Assembly (NCBI RefSeq): GCF_036320485.1
Contig: NZ_CP132911.1
Coordinates: 3,652,881-3,716,880 of the forward strand
DNA from: Dyella sp. A6
GTDB taxonomy: Bacteria; Pseudomonadota; Gammaproteobacteria; Xanthomonadales; Rhodanobacteraceae
Reading direction: 5' to 3'
DNA: 64,000 nucleotides
Positions within the stretch are counted from its first letter, which is position 1. Every line of letters begins with the position of its first letter. Made by a program: the position numbers and the translations under genes. The notes beneath the pieces are model-generated. The model had not been told where the DNA came from, searched no databases, and saw only the letters and a program-made list of their open reading frames with translations. This document shows positions 35,876 to 45,235 of the stretch, piece by piece.

Positions 35876-36481
35876 TCAGGCCGCCGCCGCTGCGCCAGCC
35901 ATCCACGGTGGCTGGGCATGCTTGAACAGGCGATACCAGTCCTCGCGCTCGGCCGGGCTGTACAGGTCGAGCGTACGGATCACCTCGCGCGCGAATTCCA
36001 CGCTGCCGAGATGACTGGCGGTGATGGTGCCGCCGTCGCTAACCGCCAGCACGTCCGCGTCGTACTGGTCCGCACCGGCGTAGCTGGGCGCCCTGCCGGC
36101 AATGTGGCCCGGCCAGTTGCCGGTATGCCGGCAATGATCGAGCAGGCTGGCCCGTGCCAGCGCCAGCACGCCGCTGTCGATGCCCGCCACCACCGCACCG
36201 GCTGCATGCAGGCGGCGCAGTACCGCCACCACCGGCTCGCCTTCGCCGCGTTGCCACAGATGTCCGCCCGGCACGATCAGCATCGCGGCGCGGTCGACAT
36301 CGAGCCCGGCCAGCGCCAGTGCGGGCTGTACCGCAAGGCCGCCCATCGACATCACAGGCGCCAGGGTCAGGCCTACCGTGCACACCCGCCAGTCGCCCGG
36401 ACGGCGGATCTCGCACAGTGCCAGCGCCGCCTGCCAGTCGGCGAAGCCGTCGAATACCAGCATGTAAACCGTGTCGCGCAT
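35876..36481 (-). CDS. DJ-1/PfpI-like protein without the usual cysteine
   Basis: This 201-residue protein has the DJ-1/PfpI (class I glutamine-amidotransferase-like) fold: [18 protein letters not shown] at the N-terminus, [15 protein letters not shown] (about 68-82), and the nucleophile-elbow region [20 protein letters not shown] followed by RHTGNWP. In most relatives the elbow reads A-I-C-x-A/G with a catalytic Cys; here the Cys position is Asp in GIDSG, so classic activity as glyoxalase, deglycase or peptidase is doubtful. It ends in an Ala-rich tail. A small gene follows 10 bp downstream. Confidence 0.85.
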   Translation of the reverse strand: MRDTVYMLVFDGFADWQAALALCEIRRPGDWRVCTVGLTLAPVMSMGGLAVQPALALAGLDVDRAAMLIVPGGHLWQRGEGEPVVAVLRRLHAAGAVVAGIDSGVLALARASLLDHCRHTGNWPGHIAGRAPSYAGADQYDADVLAVSDGGTITASHLGSVEFAREVIRTLDLYSPAEREDWYRLFKHAQPPWMAGAAAAA

Positions 36482-36687
36482 GTCGTTCCCTCCATCGTGA
36501 AAACCCCGCAGGCCGCCGCCGCTTCCGCAGGCCGGAAGCAGCGCCCGCCATTACGACGGTCCGGCGCCTCGCGATACGACACAGCATGCGTGCCTGCTGC
36601 TGCCAACGTGCTGTCAGCAGCAGGGCGGACGCTGGCGCCGGAGAGCCGGAGCCGGGACAATGTGCGTTTCCCCGCCATGGATTCGAC

Positions 36688-37710
36688 ATGAAGCCGATCT
36701 CGCTGATCCAGTTCCTGATCGAGGAACGCCGCGCCGGTCATATGAACCCCGAGCTTTCCCTGCTGATCGAGGTGGTGGCGCGCGCCTGCAAGCGCATTTC
36801 GGTGGCGATCGGCAAGGGTGCGCTGGGTGGCGTGCTGGGCGAGGCCGGCAGCGACAACGTGCAGGGCGAGGCACAGAAGAAGCTCGACGTGATCTCCAAC
36901 GAGATCCTGCTGGAGGCAAATGCCTGGGGCGGCCATCTCGCCGCCTGCGCGTCGGAGGAAATGGAAGACCCGCAGCCGATCCCGGACATGTATCCGAAGG
37001 GCCAGCACCTGCTGCTGTTTGATCCGCTGGACGGCAGCTCCAACATCGATGTGAACATCTCGGTGGGCACCATTTTCTCGGTGCTGCGCTGCCCCGACGA
37101 CGTGACCGAACCGCGCGTCGAGCACTTCCTGCAGCCGGGCACCACCCAGCTTGCCGCCGGTTATGTGGTGTATGGCCCGTCCACCGTGCTGGTGCTGACC
37201 TTCGGCCACGGCACCCACGAATTTACGCTGGACCGCGAAGTGGGCAGCTTCGTGCTGAGCCGGCGCGACATACGCATCCCCGAGGCCACCGCCGAGTTCG
37301 CCATCAACATGTCGAACCAGCGCCACTGGGAAGCGCCGATGCAGCGCTATGTCGGCGAAATGCTGGCCGGCAAGGACGGCCCGCGCGGCAAGGACTTCAA
37401 CATGCGCTGGGTGGCCTCGATGGTGGCCGACGTGCACCGCATCCTCACCCGCGGCGGCGTGTTCTTCTACCCGATGGACGCCAAGATCGCGGCCAAGGGC
37501 GGTACCGGCAAACTGCGCCTGATGTACGAGGCCAACCCGATGGCCTTCATCGTGGAACAGGCCGGCGGCGCGGCCACCACCGGCCGCTCGCGCATCCTCG
37601 AGGTACAGCCCACCGCGCTGCATCAGCGTGTGCCGGTGTTCCTCGGCTCGAAGCAGGAAATCGAACTGGCCACGCGCTACCACGTCGATGCCGACCAGGC
37701 CCAGGGCTGA
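36688..37710 (+). CDS. fbp: Fructose-1,6-bisphosphatase, class I
   Basis: This cytosolic gluconeogenic enzyme removes the 1-phosphate of fructose 1,6-bisphosphate. The 340-residue length is normal. Metal and substrate motifs are present: ASEEMEDPQ (about 90-98), [15 protein letters not shown] (about 110-124), and the C-terminal block with [26 protein letters not shown]. The ATG at 36688 begins the conserved [13 protein letters not shown]; the open frame runs much further upstream without similarity. It is a single gene with a convergent terminator behind it. The preceding 206 bp (36482-36687) hold no other gene. Confidence 0.96.
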   Translation: MKPISLIQFLIEERRAGHMNPELSLLIEVVARACKRISVAIGKGALGGVLGEAGSDNVQGEAQKKLDVISNEILLEANAWGGHLAACASEEMEDPQPIPDMYPKGQHLLLFDPLDGSSNIDVNISVGTIFSVLRCPDDVTEPRVEHFLQPGTTQLAAGYVVYGPSTVLVLTFGHGTHEFTLDREVGSFVLSRRDIRIPEATAEFAINMSNQRHWEAPMQRYVGEMLAGKDGPRGKDFNMRWVASMVADVHRILTRGGVFFYPMDAKIAAKGGTGKLRLMYEANPMAFIVEQAGGAATTGRSRILEVQPTALHQRVPVFLGSKQEIELATRYHVDADQAQG

Positions 37711-37730
37711 GCCCCGCATGGCGATGCACT

Positions 37731-37765
37731 GCCCTGTCCCGCCGGCATCGCCGACGGGACAGGGC
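37731..37765. terminator. Bidirectional terminator between fbp and the oxygenase gene
   Basis: GCCCTGTCCCG (37731-37741) pairs perfectly with CGGGACAGGGC (37755-37765); the loop itself contains a small CGGC/GCCG stem. It lies 20 bp after the fbp stop and 8 bp after the end of the convergent oxygenase gene. Confidence 0.7.
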
Positions 37766-37773
37766 CCGACCGC

Positions 37774-38649
37774 TCACGCCATGCCGTAGCGGCGCTGCCG
37801 CATCCACTTGGTGACGATCCACTTCTCGCCGCGCAGCACCGGCGCGCCTGCATGCAGGGTGCGGTGGTCGAGCTGGCCGTGGCTGTTGGCGTACTCGAAA
37901 TAGACCGCTGCGCCCTTCTTCGGCACCACCGACAGGCCCAGTTCCGGAAACACCGTGGCGCCGCCCTCGTCCACCTCGTTGAGATACATCACCAGGGTCG
38001 ACACGCGCTGGCCGCCCAGCGTCATCTGCGCGACGCTGCCCGGATCGTTCGGCGGAAAGTAGTCGTAGTGCGGCTTGTATTCGCCGCCCGGGCCATAGTG
38101 CAGCACCTGCAGACCCTCGCCGTTTTCCACCGGCAGGTTCATCAGGGCGGCGATACGCGCATCCAGCCGGGCGATGAAATCGTCGGCATTGATCGGGAAG
38201 AAGGTGCCCTCGCTGCTGCGGTCGGCAATGGTTTCGTGCTTGCCGGTGACCGGGTCGACGATGGTGGAGCGACGGAGCTTGGCGGCGGCGCGCCGGATCA
38301 GCTCGTCGCACTCGCCGTCGTCGAGCAGGTTCTCCAGCACCGCGACCATCGGCCGTTCCAGCCGCATCGCCACGTCCACCACGCGGTCGGCCGCGTGGAT
38401 GCGGTTGCCCGCCGCCAGCCGCGGTGCCTCGTAGGCATAGGCATCCCGCTGCACGGCCGCGACGGCATCGTGTGCGGGTGCCGGCTGGCGCATGCCGGCC
38501 AGCATGTCCTGCACGCTGGCCGCGGCGAAGACCGGATCGAAATGGTTGCGCACCATGTCCTCGACCAGCGACTGCGTGGCGCAGCCACGCGTCAGGTTGT
38601 CGCGGATCCAATCGCGCCATTCCGGCGCAAGCTGTGTGACGGTGTTCAT
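37774..38649 (-). CDS. 2-oxoglutarate/Fe(II) oxygenase, prolyl 4-hydroxylase type
   Basis: This 291-residue enzyme carries a C-terminal P4Hc double-stranded beta-helix (about 105-285). Iron ligands are His and Asp in EYKPHYDYFPPND and the distal His in LDHRTLHAGAPV; the 2-oxoglutarate lysine follows in GEKWIVTKWMR. The N-terminal 100 residues are helical and match a bacterial group whose substrate is unknown. I chose the ATG at 38649; a frame extension upstream adds 18 residues without similarity. A strong hairpin separates it from prlC upstream. Confidence 0.88.
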   Translation of the reverse strand: MNTVTQLAPEWRDWIRDNLTRGCATQSLVEDMVRNHFDPVFAAASVQDMLAGMRQPAPAHDAVAAVQRDAYAYEAPRLAAGNRIHAADRVVDVAMRLERPMVAVLENLLDDGECDELIRRAAAKLRRSTIVDPVTGKHETIADRSSEGTFFPINADDFIARLDARIAALMNLPVENGEGLQVLHYGPGGEYKPHYDYFPPNDPGSVAQMTLGGQRVSTLVMYLNEVDEGGATVFPELGLSVVPKKGAAVYFEYANSHGQLDHRTLHAGAPVLRGEKWIVTKWMRQRRYGMA

Positions 38650-38705
38650 GCCAAGCCCCCCTTGGACCCGGTCACGATAACCGCATGTGCCGCTGCATGC
38701 CACGT

Positions 38706-38731
38706 CACAGGCTCACGGACGTGAGCCTGTG
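38706..38731 (-). terminator. Hairpin downstream of prlC
   Basis: CACAGGCTCACG (38706-38717) and CGTGAGCCTGTG (38720-38731) form a perfect 12-bp inverted repeat with almost no loop. It lies 30 bp after the prlC stop and 57 bp before the oxygenase start, so it probably ends the prlC transcript. It lacks a T-run. Confidence 0.6.
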
Positions 38732-38760
38732 CCTGGCGGGTCGCTGCGTGAAGCCGCCGC

Positions 38761-40821
38761 TCAGCCGGCCAGGCCGTGACTGCGCAGCAAGGCTTCCGGC
38801 TCGGGCCGGCGACCGCGGAAAGCCACGAAGCTCTCCAGCGCCGGACGGCTGGCGCCCACCGAGAGGAATTCGCGGCGGAAGCGCTCGCCGGTGGGGTGGT
38901 CGATCACGCTGCCGCGCACCCGCGCCGCTTCCTCGAATGCGCCGAAGGCATCGGCGCTGAGCAGCTCCGCCCACAGATAGCTGTAGTAACCCGCCGCGTA
39001 GCCGCCCGCGAAGATGTGGCTGAAGGCATGCGGGAAACGCTGCCAGGCCGGCGGATGCAGCACCGCCACTTCGTTGCGCACGGCTTCGAGCACCTCCATC
39101 GGACGCGCGCCGCTGGCAGGGTCGTAGCCCAGGTGCAGCAGGAAGTCGAACAAGGCGAACTCGAGCTGGCGTACCAGGAACAGACCGGCATGGAAATGCC
39201 GGGCGGCCAGCATGCGCTGGAACAGTTCGTCGGGCAGCTTTTCGCCGGTCTGCCAGTGCCGCGCGAACAGGTCCAGCGCCTCGCGGTTCCAGCCGAAGTT
39301 CTCCATGAACTGGCTGGGCAGTTCCACCGCGTCCCACTCCACGCCGTCGATGCCGCCGATCGACGGCAAGGCGATCTCGGTGAGCAGGTGGTGCAGGCCG
39401 TGACCGAATTCGTGGAACAGGGTCAGCACGTCGTCATGGGTGAGCAGGGCGGGCCTGCCGTCGGTGGGCGGCGCGAAGTTGCAGGTGAGGAAGGCCACCG
39501 GCAGCTGCCGGGCATCGCCGTCGTCGAAGCGCGCGCGGCACACGTCCATCCAGGCGCCGCCGCGCTTGCCGCTGCGTGCATACAGGTCGACATAGGCACC
39601 GGCGAACACGCGGCCGTCGGCATCCTTCACGTCGTAATAGCGCACGTCCGGATGCCACACGTCGACATCCTCGCGCGGAGCGAGGGTGATGCCGTAGAGC
39701 CGCTGGGTGATCGCCCACAGCCCGTCGATCACCGCCGGCAGCGGGAAATAGGGCTTGAGCTGTTCCTCGTCGAGCGCGTATTGGCGCTGACGCAGTTTTT
39801 CCGAGGCGTAGCCGACGTCCCACGATTCCAGGTTGTCGAGCTTCAGCTCCTGCTGTGCGAACTCGCGCAGCGTGGCCAGTTCGCGGCGCGCCACCGGACG
39901 CGCACGGGCAGCGAGGTCGCGCAGGAAACCCAGCACCTCGTCGGGCGAGCCGGCCATCTTGGTTGCCAGCGATTCCTCGGCCGCATTGGCGAAGCCGAGC
40001 AGCTGGGCGGCTTCGTGGCGCAGCGCCATGATCTGCTCGATGCGCGCGGAGTTGTCGTACTTGCCGGCATCCGGTCCCTGGTCGGAAGCGCGGGTCTGGT
40101 AGGCCCAGTACACGCGCTCGCGCAGTTTACGGTCGTCGGCATAGGTCAGCACTGCCTGCACGCTGGGCTGCTTCAGGGTGACCAGGTAACCCTCCAGGTC
40201 CTGTTCCTTCGCATACTGGCGCAGCACGGCGCGGCCGGATTCGGGAATGCCGGCAAGGTCGCGCTCGTCGGTGATGTGTTGGTGCCAGGCGTCGGTGGCA
40301 TCGAGCACCGCGTTGGAGAACTCGGTGGAAAGCTTGGAAAGCGCCACGCCGATCTCGCGGAAACGCGAACGGGCCGGTTCTTCCAGCGCCACGCCGGAAA
40401 GCTTGAAGTCACGCAGCGCATGTTCGACCAGTGCCCGCCGGGCGCGCGGCAGGCGGTCGAAGTCCGCGGCATCGGCCAGCGCCTGCACCGCCGCGTAGAG
40501 GTCGCGGTTCTGGCCCAGCTCGATGGCATGGTCGGTGAGCTTTTCCTCGGCCGGACCGTAGACCTTGCGCAGGGCTTCGCTGTCGGCGACCGAATGCAGG
40601 TGCGACACCGGCGCCCAGGCGCGCGCCAGGCGCTGCTCCAGACGCTCCTGGGTCAGCATCACGTGGTCGAAATCGCGCGCTGCATCCGGGGCGGTCAATG
40701 CATCGATGCCGGCACGGTAATCGGCCAGGAGGGTATCGATCGCCGGTTCGACCTGTTCCGGGCGGATGTGCGAGAACGCCGGCAGGGTGTCGTCGGCGAG
40801 CAGAGGGTTTGCTTGGCTCAT
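38761..40821 (-). CDS. prlC: Oligopeptidase A (M3 metallopeptidase)
   Basis: This 686-residue cytosolic zinc oligopeptidase degrades short peptides, including signal peptides. The zinc site is HEFGHGLHHLL (about 468-478), with the third ligand Glu in GVEWDAVELPSQFMENF about 25 residues on. The N-terminus MSQANPLLADDTLPAFSHI is typical. The start at 40821 has GGAG upstream; a longer open frame continues 52 codons into the divergent promoter region without similarity. It is divergent from the patatin gene across 112 bp. Confidence 0.95.
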   Translation of the reverse strand: MSQANPLLADDTLPAFSHIRPEQVEPAIDTLLADYRAGIDALTAPDAARDFDHVMLTQERLEQRLARAWAPVSHLHSVADSEALRKVYGPAEEKLTDHAIELGQNRDLYAAVQALADAADFDRLPRARRALVEHALRDFKLSGVALEEPARSRFREIGVALSKLSTEFSNAVLDATDAWHQHITDERDLAGIPESGRAVLRQYAKEQDLEGYLVTLKQPSVQAVLTYADDRKLRERVYWAYQTRASDQGPDAGKYDNSARIEQIMALRHEAAQLLGFANAAEESLATKMAGSPDEVLGFLRDLAARARPVARRELATLREFAQQELKLDNLESWDVGYASEKLRQRQYALDEEQLKPYFPLPAVIDGLWAITQRLYGITLAPREDVDVWHPDVRYYDVKDADGRVFAGAYVDLYARSGKRGGAWMDVCRARFDDGDARQLPVAFLTCNFAPPTDGRPALLTHDDVLTLFHEFGHGLHHLLTEIALPSIGGIDGVEWDAVELPSQFMENFGWNREALDLFARHWQTGEKLPDELFQRMLAARHFHAGLFLVRQLEFALFDFLLHLGYDPASGARPMEVLEAVRNEVAVLHPPAWQRFPHAFSHIFAGGYAAGYYSYLWAELLSADAFGAFEEAARVRGSVIDHPTGERFRREFLSVGASRPALESFVAFRGRRPEPEALLRSHGLAG

Positions 40822-40933
40822 GGAGGCTCCTTTCAAGCCCGCAGCGTGGCGACGGCGACCGGCGAAATCAAGCTCGGCAAGATGACAACGCAGGGCACTG
40901 CTGTCGCAACCGCGCGGCGCGGGCGTAACATCG

Positions 40934-42658
40934 ATGCTCATGTTTCCCGCGCATTTCGCCGGAATGATCGCCCGCACGCCGATGTTTGCGCATCTGGACG
41001 ACGCGCAGCGCGACGCGCTGACACAGCACCTGTGCTGGTTATGCCTGCCCGGCGGACAGTCGCTGTTCCGTCCCGGCGAGCCGTCGGATGCGCTGTACCT
41101 GCTTTGCAGCGGCAGCCTCGGCGTGTTCGACGGCCCTACCGTGCGGGTGCATCAGGTGGTGGCCGGCGAGTGCGTAGGCGAACTGGGCCTGCTCAGCCGG
41201 CGGCCGCACCGCTACACGCTGCGCGCCCTACGCGACTCGGAACTGCTGCGGCTGGACCGCGCCGCCTTCGAAAGCCTGCTCGAACATCACCCCGGCCCGA
41301 TGCTCGGGGTAGCGCGGCACGCGGTCGAGCGTCTGCTGTATCCCGATCGCCGCAACGTGGCGACCGACCGGCCGCGCACGTTCGCCATCCTGCCGGTGGA
41401 TGCGGATACGCCGGCACGCCCGCTGGCGGCCAGGCTGGTACAGGCGCTCGCGCCCTACGGCTCATGCGCGCTGATCGACGCGGCCACCGCCGCCGGCCAC
41501 GGTGTCGACTGGTTCGCCGAACGCGAAGCCGCCATGCGCTTCGTCATTTACCTGGACGACCGCGGCGATCCGGCCTGGCGGCAACGCTGCCTGCGCCAGG
41601 CCGATGTGCTGCTGTTGCCGGCCCGCGCCGAATGCAGCGCGCACCCCTGGCCCGAGGCGACACCAGGTCATCCGTCGCGGGCCCGGCATCGCCCGCGTCA
41701 CCTGCTCCTGCTGCACCCCGGCCAGCATGTGACGGCAGGGGCGGCACGCCGCTGGCTCGCGCAGTTCAGCGGCGAGCTGCAGCACCACCACATCTGCAAC
41801 GACGACGACGTCGCGCGCATGGCCAGACTGGTCAGCGGACACGGCCGCGGCCTGGTGCTTTCCGGCGGCGGCGCACGCGGCCTCGCCCACCTGGGTGCGG
41901 TGCGGGCGCTGCGCGAAGCCGGTTACCGCTTCGATGCGGTCGGCGGCACCAGCATCGGCGCGATCGTCGGCGCCGGCGTGGCACTGCACTGGGACACCGA
42001 AACCATGATGGACCGCTACCACGAGGCGTTCGTGCGTGGCCGGCCGGTGTCCGACTGGACCCTGCCGCTGGTGGCGCTGACCCGGGGCGGGCGCGCGTCG
42101 GCGATCCTGCGGCGCGCCTTCGGCGAGATCGACATCGAAGACATGCGGCATCCGTTCTTCTGCGTCTCCACAAACCTCACCCGCGAAGGACGCGCGGTGC
42201 ACCGGCGCGGACCGCTGTGGCAATGGCTGCGCGCATCCAGCGCGATACCCGGCATCTTGCCGCCGGTGCTTCACCACGGCGACGTCTATGTGGACGGCGC
42301 CCTGGTCGACAACCTGCCCACCGACGTGATGGCCGACGACGGCATCGCGCACATCACCGCGGTCAGCATCCGCGCCGACGTGCGCATGCGCACACGCCTG
42401 GATGCCAGCACCACGCCACCATGGTGGAACCTGCTGGCACACCGGCACGACGAGCGCGACTGGCCCTGGCTGGTACCCACGCTGACCCGCGCGGCGATGA
42501 TCAACAGCGAGGAGATCAGCGCCGGCTGCCATGCCCTTGCCGACCTGTTGATCACGCCGCTGCTCGAGCACACCGGCCTGCTCGACTGGAAGGACTGGAG
42601 CCACGCGGTGGACGCGGGTTACCGCGAAGCGCAGCGGGTACTCGCCGGCACCCGCTGA
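40934..42658 (+). CDS. Patatin-like phospholipase with cyclic-nucleotide-binding domain
   Basis: This 574-residue protein joins an N-terminal cNMP-binding domain (about 15-130; GECVGELGLLSRRPHRYTLR resembles the phosphate-binding cassette) to a middle linker region (about 140-290) and a C-terminal patatin domain. Patatin motifs are the oxyanion loop SGGGARGLAHLG (about 310-321), nucleophile Ser in GGTSIGAIVG and catalytic Asp in YVDGALVDNLP. This architecture resembles the neuropathy target esterase group of lysophospholipases. Binding of cAMP or c-di-GMP is possible but untested. Start choice (ATG 40934) is reasonable; a second ATG lies two codons in. Confidence 0.92.
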   Translation: MLMFPAHFAGMIARTPMFAHLDDAQRDALTQHLCWLCLPGGQSLFRPGEPSDALYLLCSGSLGVFDGPTVRVHQVVAGECVGELGLLSRRPHRYTLRALRDSELLRLDRAAFESLLEHHPGPMLGVARHAVERLLYPDRRNVATDRPRTFAILPVDADTPARPLAARLVQALAPYGSCALIDAATAAGHGVDWFAEREAAMRFVIYLDDRGDPAWRQRCLRQADVLLLPARAECSAHPWPEATPGHPSRARHRPRHLLLLHPGQHVTAGAARRWLAQFSGELQHHHICNDDDVARMARLVSGHGRGLVLSGGGARGLAHLGAVRALREAGYRFDAVGGTSIGAIVGAGVALHWDTETMMDRYHEAFVRGRPVSDWTLPLVALTRGGRASAILRRAFGEIDIEDMRHPFFCVSTNLTREGRAVHRRGPLWQWLRASSAIPGILPPVLHHGDVYVDGALVDNLPTDVMADDGIAHITAVSIRADVRMRTRLDASTTPPWWNLLAHRHDERDWPWLVPTLTRAAMINSEEISAGCHALADLLITPLLEHTGLLDWKDWSHAVDAGYREAQRVLAGTR

Positions 42659-42698
42659 GGCCGCAGCGCCCATCCGTCACCCGCCCTACAATGCGCTC

Positions 42699-43232
42699 AT
42701 GCATACCTTACGCAGTTACAAGGGCATCGCGCCCACCCTCGGCCAGCGCGTCTATGTCGATCCCGCCGCCAGCGTGATCGGGGACGTGGTGCTGGGCGAC
42801 GACGTATCGATCTGGCCCGGCGCCGTGCTGCGCGGCGACGTCAACCACATCCGCGTCGGCGCGAAGACCAATATCCAGGACGGTGCGATCGTCCACGTGG
42901 CCCATGCCGGTCCCTACGGTCCGGGCTTTCCCTGCCTGATCGGCGAGGGAGTCACCGTCGGCCATGCCGCCGTGGTACATGCCTGCAGCATCGGTGACTA
43001 CGCCCTGATCGGCATGCATGCCACCGTGCTCGACGGCGCGGTGATCGGCGACTACGGCTTCGTCGGCGCCGGCGCGGTGATCCCGCCGGGCAAGGTCGTG
43101 GGCGAACGCGAGCTGTGGCTGGGCAACCCGGCGAAGTGCGTGCGCCTGCTCAGCGACGTCCAGGTCGAACAGCTGCGTTACTCCGCTGACCACTATGTGC
43201 GCGTGAAGGACGAATACCTCGGCGCCGGCTGA
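42699..43232 (+). CDS. Gamma-carbonic-anhydrase-like hexapeptide protein (YrdA family)
   Basis: This 177-residue trimeric left-handed beta-helix protein shows hexapeptide repeats (VIGDVVLGDDVSIWPGAVLR, VIGDYGFVGAGAVI). Metal-binding histidines occur in GAIVHVAHAG, TVGHAAVVHACSI, as in Cam/YrdA proteins. Whether it hydrates CO2 is unknown; YrdA-type members are often inactive or redox-regulated. It starts 40 bp after the patatin gene on the same strand and may share its transcript. Confidence 0.92.
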   Translation: MHTLRSYKGIAPTLGQRVYVDPAASVIGDVVLGDDVSIWPGAVLRGDVNHIRVGAKTNIQDGAIVHVAHAGPYGPGFPCLIGEGVTVGHAAVVHACSIGDYALIGMHATVLDGAVIGDYGFVGAGAVIPPGKVVGERELWLGNPAKCVRLLSDVQVEQLRYSADHYVRVKDEYLGAG

Positions 43233-43272
43233 GCGCCGGACCCGCCGCCCGCTTCAACACCTGCCAAGGAAC

Positions 43273-43305
43273 GACCCGGCGTCATGCGCGACACCGGGCC
43301 GGGTC
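43273..43305. terminator. Possible terminator between converging genes
   Basis: GACCCGGC (43273-43280) pairs with GCCGGGTC (43298-43305) over a 17-nt loop. It sits between the carbonic anhydrase-like gene and the end of the PNGase A-like gene. The stem is short and the loop long, so this is tentative. Confidence 0.4.
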
Positions 43306-43323
43306 CGTCAGCGGTCCGCTGCG

Positions 43324-45093
43324 TTACCAGTCCAGCAGGCTGCGGCCGAAGCTCGGCGAACCGTCCGGATGGGTGAACCACAGCACGTGGTTGATTCCGT
43401 CGGGGCAACCCCTGCCACTGTTGTAGGCCGTGACCACACCGCCCGCCGAAGCGACGCTGGCGCGGTAGCAGCTGCCCAGCGAATCGTGGAACGCGAACGC
43501 CTGGGTGCTGGCCTGGCCGGAATGGCCGGTGTAATTGAAGTTGGCATCGAAATCCAGCGTATCGGCACTTTTCACCGTGTTGTCCACCGAGGCGGTGTAC
43601 AGCGTGATTCCCGCCAACTGCTGGATCGTATGCTGGCGATAGCCCTGGCTGACCGTGGTGGTCACGCCGATGCTGCCGTCGCTGGCCACCACCTGGTCAT
43701 AATCCAGATACAGCGGATAGCGCAGCTGCTCGCGGAAGCGGTTGGTGACGAATTGGCCGATACGGCTGGTGCTGCTGCCATCCATCGAAGTCAGCTGGTT
43801 AACCACCTGACGGTAGGTGGTGCCGTTGATGGTGAAGCCCTGGGTATCGGCGAAGCCGACGGTCTGGTCCACCGTGGTGTCGACGCGGCCGTGCGAGGTG
43901 TCGACATAACCCTCGATCACGAAGTGGCGACTGAGCTTGGTGGTGATGTTGCCGCTGACGTTGCCGCTCTTGTCGGTTTTCAGGGTATCGCCGATGGTCG
44001 GTGTGGGTGCCTGACCGACCAGCGTATTGCGGGTGACGCCGCCGGTGACCTGCGTCGCATGCGGGTCGAGGTAGACCAGCAGGCTGGCGGTGGCCGAGAA
44101 ATAATGGGCCGCGCCGGCCACGCTCACCGCCACGGTATGCGGCGCGCCATCGCTCAGGATGCCGGCGAACGGCGTGAGGTCGACCCGGTAGGGCATGAAG
44201 TTCAGCGTCTGCACACCGGTCACCGGTCGCCACAGGTAGGGGTCGATGCCGCCGGTGTAGATCCACGGATAGATCGGCGCCACCCCGGCTGGCTGGCCGT
44301 CGATGCTGACTTCGGCTTCGCGGAAATTGCCGCCGCCGCATTCCTGCACTTCGTTGGCGTACTGGTCGGGCACGCAGGTGTACCAGAACTCATCGGCGTT
44401 CTGGCTTTGCGCGAACACGTCCAGGTAGGCCCGCTCGACGTTGCGCGGCAGGGTCAGCGTCTTGGCCAGCTGGCTGCTCGAGGTGTTGAGCGCGGTGGTG
44501 CTGCCCACCGGGTCGCTGCCCAATGGATAGACCGCATCCGGCACCTGGCCGGCCGGCGCCACGATCGAGGCCGGATAGAACAGCAGCCTGGCGCTGCCGT
44601 GGATGACACCGGTATAGGTGCTGTTGACCAGGTTCGCCAGGATCGCCTGGCCCTGGCCCGCATTGCGGAACAACGCGCTGTAATCGGTCAGGTCACGTTC
44701 CACGTGCCAGCTTGGCGCCACCGTCGAGGACGGCTCCTCGGTGGTGCCGAAATACAGGTTCACGCCACCCAGCCAGATCGATGCGGTGCGGTCGAACTGG
44801 CGGCCGGCTGTTACCGAGAAATCGCCCTCCAGCACCACCTTGGACCAGTGCGTGCCGCATCCTGCGGGAGGCGTATAGCTGAAGGGTCGGGTGCCGAAAT
44901 CGTTGAACGTGTCGTTCTGGAACAACTGCACCACACAGGGCGTACCTGGTGGACGCGGCACGGCCGGATCGGCCGTGGTGACGTTGGACGAACCGACCGG
45001 ACTGTCCCCACTGCCGGTGGCGAAGGCACTGCAGACTAAGCATGCGAGCCCGGCAACCGCCACGGCTCGACCGAAAATCCCTATACGCAACAT
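43324..45093 (-). CDS. Exported PNGase A-like protein
   Basis: This 589-residue exported protein matches the peptide-N4-(N-acetyl-beta-glucosaminyl)asparagine amidase A family (PF12222), which in plants and fungi removes N-glycans from glycopeptides. Recognisable segments are QLFQNDTFNDFG, FSYTPPAGCGTHWSKVVLEG, GRQFDRTASIWLGGVNLYFG, TEEPSSTVAPSWHVERDLTD and YTGVIHGSARLLFYP. A signal peptide (about 1-25) precedes it. The ATG at 45093 has an AGGGGA site seven bases upstream; a second ATG lies five codons earlier without one. Several paired Cys suggest disulfides and a periplasmic or secreted location. Its substrate in a bacterium is unknown; eukaryotic glycoproteins are an obvious candidate. 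Confidence 0.82.
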   Translation of the reverse strand: MLRIGIFGRAVAVAGLACLVCSAFATGSGDSPVGSSNVTTADPAVPRPPGTPCVVQLFQNDTFNDFGTRPFSYTPPAGCGTHWSKVVLEGDFSVTAGRQFDRTASIWLGGVNLYFGTTEEPSSTVAPSWHVERDLTDYSALFRNAGQGQAILANLVNSTYTGVIHGSARLLFYPASIVAPAGQVPDAVYPLGSDPVGSTTALNTSSSQLAKTLTLPRNVERAYLDVFAQSQNADEFWYTCVPDQYANEVQECGGGNFREAEVSIDGQPAGVAPIYPWIYTGGIDPYLWRPVTGVQTLNFMPYRVDLTPFAGILSDGAPHTVAVSVAGAAHYFSATASLLVYLDPHATQVTGGVTRNTLVGQAPTPTIGDTLKTDKSGNVSGNITTKLSRHFVIEGYVDTSHGRVDTTVDQTVGFADTQGFTINGTTYRQVVNQLTSMDGSSTSRIGQFVTNRFREQLRYPLYLDYDQVVASDGSIGVTTTVSQGYRQHTIQQLAGITLYTASVDNTVKSADTLDFDANFNYTGHSGQASTQAFAFHDSLGSCYRASVASAGGVVTAYNSGRGCPDGINHVLWFTHPDGSPSFGRSLLDW

Positions 45094-45154
45094 GCGGCTT
45101 CCCCTCATGTCTGGCCATCCCCCTGTAGGCCGGACGCTAGCACGGGTTCCTTTT

Positions 45155-45180
45155 AAACGCGCCAAATAAACGCGCCGAAT
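45155..45180. repeat. Tandem 13-bp direct repeat upstream of the PNGase A-like gene
   Basis: Two copies of AAACGCGCCAAAT/AAACGCGCCGAAT (45155-45167, 45168-45180) lie 61 bp upstream of the start codon, differing at one base. This is a plausible direct-repeat regulator site; the rest of the 142-bp spacer shows nothing clear. Confidence 0.45.
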
Positions 45181-45235
45181 CCCAAAGCAGCGGGGAACGC
45201 CTGCCGGCCGTGCCGCAGGCAGTAGCCGGCGCCGG

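Noticed and set aside
38776..42777. A 1333-codon open frame spanning prlC, the patatin gene and beyond
   Set aside because: It is antisense to prlC and out of frame with the patatin gene, and its translation is low-complexity Arg/Ala/Gly/His-rich, typical of shadow frames in high-GC DNA.
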